Shown piece after piece: positions 12,691-23,400 of a stretch of DNA of 64,000 nucleotides (the first letter of the stretch is position 1; each line of letters opens with the position of its first letter). Source of the DNA: Dreissena polymorpha (taxonomy: Eukaryota; Mollusca; Bivalvia; Myida; Dreissenidae). The notes below the pieces were generated by a model. It was given only the letters and a program-made list of their open reading frames with translations. It had not been told where the DNA came from and did no database searches. Made by a program: the position numbers and the translations under genes. Where the stretch lies: positions 87,339,941 through 87,403,940 of the forward strand of contig NC_068356.1 in assembly GCF_020536995.1 (NCBI RefSeq), given 5' to 3'.

Positions 12691-13440
12691 TGTGGCTAGA
12701 AAACAAAAAAATATAAGAGGCTAGATGTTTAAGCTTGGAACATGTAACTTGTTTTAAAATTGATTTTTTTTGGATGCATTACTTAATTATTGCAACAATT
12801 ATAATATTTTGAACACAATCATGTCAATATATTTATTAAAAATACATAGTTATCAGAAAAACATAAAAAGCTTTTGCCCGTAAATTAGGTAGCACCTATA
12901 ATCATATTAAAAATATTGTATGGCCTTTCTGGTATACCATGAGGCGTTTTTGGTTCACTGATGCGGACTTTTTGGGAAGCCTTTTTGGTAAACGGCCTTT
13001 CTGGTACTATATCTTTGAGGGGAGCTAAACACCTATTTGATACATTACATTTAACACATTTTAAATAAAACATGATAGCAATAGAAACATTTCATGTAAT
13101 TTGGACCGAAATCTTTGTGAATATCTTCCAACGTACCGATTCGCGTAGCCAGTTTTATGACGGACTTCGGCGGAGTGACCTCCCTTGAAATCGGGGGGCG
13201 TGGCTTCACTCTCGCTGTCGAAAGGTCAATTAAAGAGCATGTCAAGTTTTGAATATATATGCTGAAACGTTATGTTATAACCCACAAACGTTTTACTGTA
13301 ACAGAACGTTTTTTTAAGATAAGTGGTACAGAAAATACACGTCGAATATCTTTTTAAAGATATTTCTTGTTATATTTGATCGAGAATGTAACCCGCCTCC
13401 CAGTTTCGCTGAATGGATCAAGTTCCCCACGGGTACTACT
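12691..13440. other. No supported gene
   Basis: A - strand frame at 13051-13245 and another at 12885-13073 are open but lack recognised domains. GACCTTTCGACAGC and GAGCAT next to it recur at about 7938-7966 in the other orientation, which suggests shared repeat sequence. Confidence 0.4.
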
Positions 13441-13681
13441 TCCCCGTACCCCCATTTTTTTTCGTACCCTACATTTTTGTACCCAATTTTTTTCGTACCC
13501 ATTTTTTTTCGTACCCAAATTTTTGCTCGTATCCAAATTTTTTTCGTACCCAATTTTTTTTCCTACCAAAATTTTTTGTCGTAACCAAATCTGTTTTCGT
13601 ACCCAATTTTTTTTGGCATAATTTTTGTACCCAAAATTTTCGTAACAATTTTTTTCCTTCCCAAAATTTTCGTACCCACAT
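13441..13681. repeat. CGTACCCAATTTTTTT minisatellite
   Basis: About thirteen units of 15-19 bases, each TTCGTACCC or close (TCGTATCC, CCTACCAAA, TCGTAACC) plus an A/T tract. The overlapping open frames on both strands, with their poly-aromatic or poly-basic products, are artefacts of the repeat. Confidence 0.9.
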
Positions 13682-13799
13682 ACACTATTGTGTTGATGTA
13701 GATAAACTTAAATAGATGCTTTTATATCAATCCTCTTCAAAAGCATCGTAACATCAGTACTTTGATAAGATGATATATTTATGATTTGGGACCACTCTT

Positions 13800-14790
13800 A
13801 AGAGAAGCTTGAATTGTTTATTGAAGCATTAAACCGTTTTCACCCCAACATGAAGTTTACGCATTCAGCTTCTAAGAAATCGTGTCTTTTCTCGATGTGG
13901 CTGTTTCTATTAATGACGACTTAACAATTCAAACAGATATACACATAAAGGAGACCAATAACCACCAATATCTTGACTATACGTCATGCCACCCTAAACA
14001 ATGTAAGGACGGAATACCATACAGTCAGCCGAAGCGATATAGACGTATTATATCGGATGACAACAGTTTCAAATCGTCACTTCAAGACCTCAAGCATCAT
14101 TTCAAAGAGCGAGATTATCCGGAAAAAGTTATCGATTGTGCATTTGAAAAAGTTTCTGCTCTATCTCAAGAAGACGCATTTCAGTCCTGCAATATAATAT
14201 GGAATATAATCCGTAATTGCCAAACATAGGAGCCGCAATAAACAAGTATTGGGACATACTTAACCTGTCACAGAAAAAAGAAGCGAGAAGTGTGTATGAA
14301 ACTTATAAGCCCATACTGGCGTTTAAAAGGCCTAATAATATAGGAAACTTCATTACACGTGCTCAATTTACGAACAGTTTGAACAGTTCACGTGCGTCCA
14401 GTGCCTGTGGAAGAACACGTTGCTCCCATTGTAAATCCATACACGTTGGAGAAAAATTTAAAAGTACAGTAACAGGCGAGCAATTTAATTTACAGAAGAA
14501 TATGAAGTGTGCATCTAAAGATGTAATATACCTCATTACATGTAAACAGTGTAAGAAGCAGTACGTTGGACAAACCATGCAACCGGTGTCAAAAAGAATG
14601 AACAGTCATCGATTTGACATAAGAAACTTTTCTAACCCTGAATGTTCAACTTTGGTCGCATCACATTTTAATGAAGATCACCACAGCGCAAATGACTTTT
14701 CCTTTATGCCAATTGATGTTGTTAGTAACAACATAAATCGTCTGTGTAAAGAAACTTACTATATACATAGACTTAAAACTAGAGATGTCA
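13800..14790 (+). mobile_element. Penelope-like retroelement fragment with GIY-YIG endonuclease
   Basis: From about 13800 the coding matches the end of a Penelope-type reverse transcriptase (FLDVAVSIN, then HQYLDYTSCHP at 13959-13991). An overlapping frame at 14217-14790 carries a zinc-finger-like CGRTRCSHC and a GIY-YIG domain (DVIYLITCKQCKKQYVGQT, 14520-14576). The core reverse transcriptase motifs are missing on the 5' side. The element is truncated and carries about one break. No terminal repeats were found. The family call rests on the paired hallmarks HQYL..SCHP and GIY-YIG. Confidence 0.85.
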
Positions 14791-14866
14791 ACGAATATCC
14801 GAATATCCGAATATTCGGTCCCGGACCGAATATTCGGATACTGTTTTCCGAATCGAATATTCGGCA
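14785..14866. repeat. Palindromic CCGAATATTCGG cluster
   Basis: Several copies of CCGAATATTCGG or close variants surround a CGGTCCCGGACCG centre, so the stretch can fold on itself. It starts where the GIY-YIG reading frame of the Penelope-like fragment loses family likeness. It may be the end of that element or a separate short foldback insertion. Confidence 0.55.
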
Positions 14867-15061
14867 GAAAAAATAAAAAATCGAGTAATTTCAAAGACTT
14901 TGTATTCGTAAAATTTGCTTCAAACATTGTCAAAAAAGTTGTTCCTCGTGTCATAATGTTTATTCAGGTAGGCGCGTTAATGCGTCGCTATGGTGATGAC
15001 AGTATACCGGTCATAAATCCCGCTAACAAAGCCGGACACTTTGTGTCAAAATTATGATAGG

Positions 15062-15310
15062 TGCAAATCGCGTCGGCAATCAAAACACCGACCTGCACTT
15101 GATCCAATGACTCGAATTACAATTAAAATTATCAAAGATTAAATGAGTAAAGGAAAAGCCAACTTTGTGTAAAAACAAATAAGACCGTATGGCAATTAAA
15201 ACACCGACACGTATTGATCTAATAACTCGAATTACATTTAAAATGATCAAAGATTAAATGAGTAAAAAAAGAGCCGACTTGGTGTGAAAAACAAAACAGA
15301 TCGTATGGTT
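15062..15310. repeat. Two-copy tandem repeat, about 120 bp
   Basis: Each unit carries CAAT(C/T)AAAACACCGAC, TAACTCGAATTACA or similar, and ATCAAAGATTAAATGAGTAA with GCCGACTTGGTGTG-like ends. Confidence 0.75.
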
Positions 15311-16337
15311 ATAATCACGTTGTCCAATCAAAAAAGCTTTTAGAAAATAATTTTCTCAACCTCTTATGAGTATTTGCGTATCGTATGGTCCAAACATTAA
15401 TTAATTACTCAATATTCAATCAGGTCTTATACTTAAAGAAATGTTTTAAAACATAACACCCTAATGGTTTGAATAACAAAGTTCTTTTTAACATAAAAGA
15501 CTAGCTCTTCAATTTAATTAATCTTACTTTTGTTTTTTCCTATTAGTATTTTTATACATAATTTTATAGGAAATTGTGTATTCTTGATTCCGAAAGTTAA
15601 GCTTAATTTAATTAACGTTCATTTTATTGACGTACATTTTCCCGCATTTTAATGTACGTTAAGTCAATGACGTAACATCCGCTTTCTGTTATTATATGTA
15701 TTATCTTGATAAAGGCGTAAGCAGAAACGTTGATGAAAAAGGAAAGAAAAATATGTGTTTTTGTTGCATTTATCATACTATACTTATCTTTTTTAAAATA
15801 TGAAAGTAAAGGACGCTGATGCAAATAGGAGGCACTAACCATTCAAAAACAAATGAAATACTTATATTTTGAAAGTATGATGAATTGAGATTCTAACGCA
15901 GATGTCTCTCCTAATTGTATTGAAGGGTGTTTCATCATTAATATAATAAGTTTTAACCGAACATTTTACACGCAGATTTATAATAGTTTAGAATGGGTAA
16001 TGTGACAATTACAGATTTTTTTATTTAAGCCATAAAAAAACACAATTTCCTTTCTGCTAGCGATACTGAGTCAAAATTAATACTTCTTTTGTTCATGTTT
16101 CAATAAAATATACAAAATGTATTGATATCATTTGAGAGCATGTAACAATTAGAATACGTATTTAATATGATTGAACATTTTAAAAAATACTCACGCCTTC
16201 ATTTCAAATAACCAAACGCAAAAAATGCATGCAGACGAATATTGTATGCCGATTGTTATCAGTTTGGAATGTTGTAGTTAATTGTCGGATAAATGATTAT
16301 ACATAGAAACTATGTTTAAAATACAGTTCGACCTTAC
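15311..16337. other. No gene seen downstream of the signal-peptide exon
   Basis: AT-rich. No acceptor followed by a convincing - strand coding stretch in the needed phase was found here. Confidence 0.45.
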
Positions 16338-16398
16338 CTCTGGCATTGCAGACTGCCACACAGACAACAAAACCGATCAGAACTATCAGTTTATCCAT
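16338..16398 (-). CDS. First coding exon of an unidentified secreted protein (signal peptide MDKLIVLIGFVVCVAVCNAR)
   Basis: The exon encodes MDKLIVLIGFVVCVAVCNAR plus one base, then a good donor (GAG|GTAAGG). This is a typical signal peptide: Lys near the start, a hydrophobic core of about 15 residues, and a likely cleavage site after CNA. A TATA box lies about 55-60 bases upstream of the ATG. No second exon was recognised downstream; the next 2.5 kb on the - strand holds repeats and the Penelope-like fragment. The gene may continue past an inserted element with a distant exon, or this may be an isolated remnant. No homology is recognised in such a short piece. Confidence 0.55.
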
Positions 16399-16451
16399 CT
16401 TAGTCACTAAGTTGATATGTAATGAAGTGATGTGGACTGAATGCACGGGCG

Positions 16452-16459
16452 TATTTATA
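16452..16459 (-). promoter_or_regulatory. TATA box of the signal-peptide exon
   Basis: TATAAATA on the - strand lies about 53 bases upstream of the ATG at 16398. This leaves room for a start site about 30 bases downstream (near 16425-16430, in GCATTCAGTCC) and a short leader. The match of TATA, leader, signal peptide and donor in under 130 bases supports a real promoter. Confidence 0.5.
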
Positions 16460-16994
16460 CCTTTAATCCGTCGAACTTTAATGTGACAGTTTCACACTTT
16501 GATACATAGTTCGATAAACATGTATCCGGAATGCATTTTTGGTTGTAAAATTTGATCAGACGGAAGGTAGACATCTTCTCTATAAACTAGAATGTGTTCC
16601 TTACAAATTACAAGCGTATTCAACAGATTAAACTTAATAAAATAGTAATGGTTTAAAGACTAAAGATGTTACCACAGAAGTATTTAGCCGGAAAAGAAAA
16701 CTTAAGAATAATGTTCTTAAAATGTAAGCACTACCCTTTTAACGAATATAACATATGTTGTTATGTTGTTTATGTTCCACTTGTACAAATCATGGACCCT
16801 CCTTTGCGATAAGTGATTTGAAGTTTTAATACTCTCTGACCATGTGTTTGGTAGTTAGATAAGGTCTTCCGCCCCATTATCCCGTTTAAAAAAGATGTAA
16901 CACAAGTGTAGCTCCGTGTAAAATGTTCTGGAAATGGTTTATCTTCGATGACAATCAGTACTGAGCTGATTGTAAGGCTATCTATCAGAAGAAA

Positions 16995-19826
16995 ATGATG
17001 TATCATAAATATTTGAAAAATAAAAATTCAAAAACTTGGAATAAATACAGAATAGCAAGAAATGCTGTTACAAGCCTTAAGAAAAAATCCCTGAACATAT
17101 ATTTTCAAGAAAGGTGCATTGGAGGTTGTAAGACATCTGATTTCTAAGGTACTATTTAACCTTACCTTTCCAATAAATAAAAAAACAATCAAACTAAAAT
17201 TATTTTAAGTGAAAATGATGCTATTGTAACTGAAAATGTTGAAGTTGCTGAAATTTTTAATGACTTTTTTACAAATGTAGCTAAGGACATAGGCAAAGAT
17301 TATATTTTTGACTGTGAAAGCCACCCAAGCCTATGTAAAATTGAAGAGATAATGAATACAATCTCAAAAACACAGTTTAGTTTTGAACATACTGATGAAA
17401 ATAGGGTTATGAAAATTATAAACAAATTTGACTCAAAAAAGGCCACAGGAGAAGATAAGATATCTGTGAAATTATTGAAAGCTGTCAAAGAGGCTCTAGT
17501 TACACCTATTACTAAGTTTGTAAACACATCCATTGACTCATGTATCTTTCCAGACCAATTGAAAAAAGCCCAGGTTAAACCTATCTTCAAAAAGAAAGAC
17601 CATTTAGATAAATCAAACTACAGACCAGTCCGTATTCTTCGCATCCCATCAAAAATCTTTGAAACGGTCCTTAGTGAACAATTGTCCTCTTACTTTGATA
17701 AGATTTTTGATAATTTCCTTTGCGCATTTAGAAATATATATGGATGCCAGACTACTTTATTAAAATTACTAGAAGACTGGAAATTTGCATTAGATCACAA
17801 TGAATATGTTGCTGCCTTTCTAATGGACCTCTCCAAAGCGATTGATTGTCTTCCACATGATATCCTACTCCATAAACTGCAGGCTTATGGTGTATCAGAA
17901 AACTCTATCAAACTTTTAAAATCATACCTGTCAAACAGACAGCAGCAGATTAAAATAGGAAGTATTGTTAGCTCATGGGAAGACATTTACAAGGGTGTGC
18001 CTCAGGGTTCTATACTAGGCCCCCTCTTATTCAATATTTTTATTAATGATATGTTTTACTTGATTAAAAGAGGTACTCTGTACAACTATGCCGACGATAA
18101 TACGCTCTCCTTCCACTCCCCTGATTTTCATGAACTAAAACAAGTACTTCAAGATGAAAGTAAAATTTTAATTTACTGGTTTAATTTCAATTGTATGCAG
18201 GCTAATCCTGACAAATTTTAGGCTATGGCTGTAGGCCAAAAAACTATCAGCAGATCCCCAATTTTAGATTTAGATGGATTCAGTATGAAGTCGTCAAACT
18301 CTTGGGAGTGGACATTGACTGCAAGCTGAAATTTGATTCTCATGTTAGTAATATATGTTAAAAGGCTGCACAGCAGGTCAATGTTTTGAAAAGAATTGGT
18401 AACAACCTTAGCAAACTAAATAAGCGCACTATATTTTATACTTTTGTTTTATCAAATTTTAACTTTTGCTCATTGGCATGGCACTTTTGCTCAGAAAGCA
18501 ATACTAGAAAAATGTAAAAGATTCAAGAGCGTGCTCTCAGATTTGTTAACGATGATTACTCCTCAAGTATTTCAATGTTACACTCAAAGGCAAACTTACC
18601 ATCGCTGCATGTCCGCCGGATGAGAACCATGGCTATAGAAACTTTTAAAATAGTCAACAACATTGCCCCTCCTGTGTTATCAGACCTTGTCGTAAAAAAA
18701 TCAACAAGTATAATTTTTAGATATTCCAATTTATTACAGGTACCAGCGGTTAGAACCACTTCTTATGGTAAGAACTCCTTCAAGTACGCTGCGCCGGTGC
18801 TTTGGAACTCACTCCCAGATCACTTAAGAACCTGCTCCTGCTTTAGTCAGTTTAAGACCCTGATCTCCAGCTGGAGCGGCAAAGACTGCAAATGCATAGC
18901 CTGTGATTCTGGGTAGGTGAGCACCAACAGCACCGACGAGCAGTTCTTTGAGTTCACATTTTCATGTGCTTATATGTATTTTGTTTTGCTTGCTGCATAT
19001 TCTTATTTCCCTTTTTGTGCTTGCAGTAAATGTGGTATTTCATGTGCTTTATGTATTTTGTATTGCTTGCTTGCTGCATGTTTCATATTTTCCCCTTTTG
19101 CGTTTCAGCTTTGTATTTTATGGTATTGTACATGTGCTTATATGTATTTCTGTGTCCCCTGTTGTGCCTCAGCTTGCAGTCTATATGATTTTTTCACATG
19201 TGCTTATATGTATTTTTGTGTTGCCTTTTGCATGATCATATTTTCCCCCCTTTGTGTTTAAGTTAGCAGTTAATGTAGTATTTCATATACTATGCTTGTG
19301 TTTTTTGTCTTTTGCATGGTGTTGCTTGTGTCGATTGTATGTCTTTGCTTATATCTAATTTTAAATCGCCTATAGCTATGTGCTGTATTTGTGCTGCAAA
19401 TCATGACTACAGCCAATCTGCCTCATGTGCCAAGTCTCTGTGTGTTTTCCTATTGAAGAATTCTTAAGCAGTCTTTTTAATTGTTTTACTTATTTATGTC
19501 GTCCCAATAAGCTTATAAAGATGATACTCATTTAACCATTTATATATAAGCGGATAGGCATTTTTCATGTTGTTTTTTTTAAATTAAACTGCTAGATGTT
19601 TTACTTTTTAGGTGCACTATGATGCCTTCTTACTTAATACTATGCCTCCTTTACAATTGTGTAACTATCATGTAACTTACCCTTTTAACATTGTAGCTGG
19701 TTTACACTTGTTTTATTATATACCCTTGTTGTACAATAGTCGGTTCAAAAAGCTCACATGAGCTTATGTTTGTATATGTTGCTGTCTTGCCGACTTTAAA
19801 TAAAGCTTATCTTATCTTATCTTAAT
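16995..19826 (+). mobile_element. Non-LTR retrotransposon (LINE), 5'-truncated, Jockey/CR1-like
   Basis: An open frame at 17352-18221 is a reverse transcriptase: NYRPVRILRIPSKIFE, AAFLMDLSKAIDCLPHDILL, GVPQGSILGPLLFNIFIND, and the catalytic YADD near 18087. Upstream, YRIARNAVTSLKKKSLN-like coding is visible from about 16995 with frame breaks. A stop at 18219-18221 cuts the frame just after NPDKF; the C-terminal part continues in another frame to 18916 (KYAAPVLWNSLPDHLRT). The 3' region repeats a CATGTGCTTATATG motif (18962, 19131, 19198) and ends in AATAAAGC plus a (TTATC)n tail at about 19806-19826. No endonuclease domain is present, so it is 5'-truncated and dead. It lies just upstream of METTL14 in the same orientation. 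Confidence 0.9.
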
Positions 19827-20411
19827 TGAGGTTCCTATGGTGACTATTCTCGAACATGGGGTTAAAACATAACATGGAAAACGTTATGCTAGGGCGATGT
19901 AGAATATTTATCATTTATATGACTCATGATACAAGTATTGAAGAATTAATGTATAAGCACGTATACGTGCTTAAAAATTCGAGCTACCCCGGTAGTTATC
20001 TAATTTTTTTTAATTCGTGTTTGTAGTTACAGAGAAATAAAATAACGGTGTGTGCAATATGAATAATCAACCGCATCTACTCGGAAAATCCTCATTCCCT
20101 TTCGAAACGACGCTTCCTCCACGTGTAGTGCGTTTGAATTCTGACCGGCAAATCAGTGTTCTTCTTTTTCTTCTTCTTTTATAATAATGGCTACTGTATG
20201 TTCATTATTGATACATTACAGTATGCGTTTTATATACTTGTATTAGATTAAAGATGTATTAACTTTCAACCTTTTTAAAAATATAACTGTCGTACAGTTC
20301 GAACTTGGTGAGCGACTGACATTTTTAAATCATTTGAGCCGTGGTTTAGAATGAACTCCGCGTTTTACCTTCAATCCATAATTTTACGACATAGTCCATC
20401 CGGTAACGACA

Positions 20412-23400
20412 ATGGCTGAACCGACTCCGAAGACCAGCAGCCGGTTGCAAGAGTTAAAAGACAGATCACACAAGAGAAAGGAGTTATTGGCAAAAGCTGT
20501 ATGGCCATTTATTTAGCACATAGATTTTTAGAAATGTGTTCAATCATGTTATAATATTAAATAAATTGAATTAAATATCCGAAAAATATCGTCCGAAAAA
20601 ACAGTTCACTTATGAAATATTTAAATAACAGTTCACTTTGACACTTATGAACATTGCAACTCTCAGCAACTCTTTGGGTTATAAAGCTGAGATTTGAATT
20701 ATTGCAACTAATGTCAATCAGTGATTTCAACTGAAACGGAATCCTGATTTTTGATGTCTTCAAAGTTTTGAAGACATGCCTACAACATCTATTTAGTTCA
20801 TTTTTCATCACGTAACACAGACTTATTGGCAGTGTTTGCTTTAATTTTTAGCTCGGCTGTTTTCGGAGAAAACCCAAGGTATTGTCATAGCCAACTCGTC
20901 ATCTGGCGTCTTGCTAAAACCTTTACATTTTGTTAACCTTTTGAACATTGGCTCTAAAATCAAAGTGCTTCCACCTACAACTTTGAAACTTCATATGTAG
21001 ATGCACCTTGACGAGTTATACACATCACACCCATTTTGGGGTCACTAGGTCAAAGGTCAAGGTCACTGACCTTTAAAAAAAATAAAATCTGACAAGCTTT
21101 CATTTATTCAAAACTGCATCGCAGTCAAGCGTTGTCACCCGTTATGCGGTGCTCTTGTTTATAATTGAATTCATTACATGTAAATTTTGAAAAATGGTAG
21201 AAAGATATTATTACTGACTGGACACATCTCTTACAGCTTGGAGTCAGCAGTCCGGATGCATTGAAAATTGTTTTGAACAGCAAAGAAGACAGAAAGCAGT
21301 CAACAGCAAAGAAACCAGCAGAGTAAATTTTACTCTCAGGGCCCTCAATCCATTTTAGGGGAAGCGGGTCGCTACCCTCATGAGGGGGAATTTTTCGCGG
21401 CGTTACCCTTTTTGGGGGATTTTTTTACTTACTCTCTCATTATAACATGTGTACATGTTTGCACTATATTCATTTCTTTTGTCATAATTAAGTATGTTTG
21501 ACAAGATTAAATTGAAATAGAATTGAGATATAATAATCATGAGACACATCTTTAAAAAAAAAAATAATAATAATTTAATCAGGGGGAATTTTTCCCCCCA
21601 AAAGGGGAAAAAGTATACTTTTCAGGTGGGGGACTGCGGCCAAAATATGCAGCCGAATTTCGGCCGCAGATTTTATAGATTGAGTGCCCTGACTTGTCAT
21701 TGTTTGTAACTTAAGTTATAGAGAATAATTGAATTAAGTTATATAGATTTATTTGACATACTGAATTCCAATACTTGATCAAGAGAGTAAGGATTGGTCT
21801 GAGAAATAAGAAACAAAATAATGAACTCATTTGTTGCAAAAGAGCATGTTTTTTTTAAAGAATTTCGCCTTGGGATGACACACCACAGTTAAGACCACAA
21901 CAAAGTGATAACATTTTTAGCTCACCTGAGCACAACGTGGTCATGGTAAGCTTTTGGGATCACCTTTTGTCCGTTGTCCGACGTGACAACGTGCTCATGG
22001 TGAGCTTTTGGGATCACCTTTTGTCCGTCGTGCGTCATCAACATTTTGCCTTGTTAACACTCTAGAGGCCACATTTTTTGTCTGATCTTCATGAAACTTG
22101 GTCCAAAGATGTGACCCAGTTATATCTTGGTCGAGTTTGAAACTGGATCATGTGAGGTCAAAAACTAGGTCACTAGGTCAAATTAAAGAAAACACTTGTT
22201 AACACTCTAGAAGTCACATTTATTGTCCAATCTTCATGAAACTTGGTCATAAGATTTGCCTTAATGTTTTATCAGCTGTGTTCGAAAATGGTTTCGCTTG
22301 GTTGAAAAACATGGCCACCAGGGGGCGGGGCAGTATTCCGTAAATGGCTATTGTAAAACCTTGTTAACACTCTAGAAGTCACATTTTATAGTCCAATCTT
22401 CATTTAAATTTTTGTTCTTATGATAGCTTGGCTGAGTGCGAAAATGGTTCCAGTTCTTTAAAAAAACATGGCCGCCAGGGTGCTGGGCAGTTTTCATTAT
22501 ATATATGGCTATAGTAAAACCTTGTTAACACTCTAGGAGTCACATTTATAGTCCAATCTTCATGAAACTTGGTCATAATATTTGTCCCAATGATATCTCA
22601 TCTGAGTTTGAAAATGGTTCTGGTGCGTTGAAAAACATATCTGCAAGGGGACAGGGCTGTTTTCCCCCATAGTGAAACCTTGTTAACACTCTAGAAGTAA
22701 CATTTATAGTCCAATCTTTATGAAAGTTGGTCAGAATATTTGTCCCAATGATATCACAGCCGAGTTTGAAAATGGTTCCGGTCCGTTGAAAAACATGTCT
22801 GCCAGGGGGCTGGTCGGTTTTCCTTATATGGCTATTGTGAAACCTTGTTAGCACTCTAGAAGTCTCATTTAAAGTCCAATCTTCATGTAAGGTGGTCAGA
22901 TTATTTGTCCCAATAATATCTCAGCTGAGTTCCAAAATGGGTTTGGTCTGTTAAAAAACATGGCCGCCAGGGGGCGCGACAGTTTTCCTTAAATGGCTAT
23001 AGTGAAACCTTGTTAACACTCTAGAAGTCACGTTTATATTCCAATCTACATGAAACTTGGTAAGAACATTTGTTCTTATGATAGCTCAGCTCAGTTTGAA
23101 AATGGTTGGGGTCTGTTGATAAACATTGGGCAGTTTTCCTTATATGGCTATAGAAAAACCTTGTTAGCACTCTAGAAGTCATATTTATAGTCCAATATTC
23201 ATGAAAAAAAAAGAGAACATTTATTTTTATGATACATGTACATTGTATCTCAGCTGAGTTCCAAAATGGTTCCAGTTTGTTGAAAGACATTGACCTCCAG
23301 GGGGCAGGGCAGTTTTCCTTTTATGGCTACAGTAAAACCTTGTTAGCACTCTAGAAGTCATATTTGTAGTCAAATATTTATGAAACTTACTCACAACATT

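Noticed and set aside
13051-13245. - strand frame as a possible second exon of the signal-peptide gene
   Set aside because: No convincing acceptor in the needed phase, and neighbouring sequence recurs near 7.95 kb, suggesting a repeat.
13314-13715. Overlapping open frames rich in Phe/Tyr/Pro or Lys/Gly/Trp
   Set aside because: Shadows of the CGTACCC-poly-T minisatellite.
18917-19261. Cys-rich open frame after the LINE coding region
   Set aside because: It lies in the LINE 3' region and is built from repeats of CATGTGCTTATATG; no independent support.
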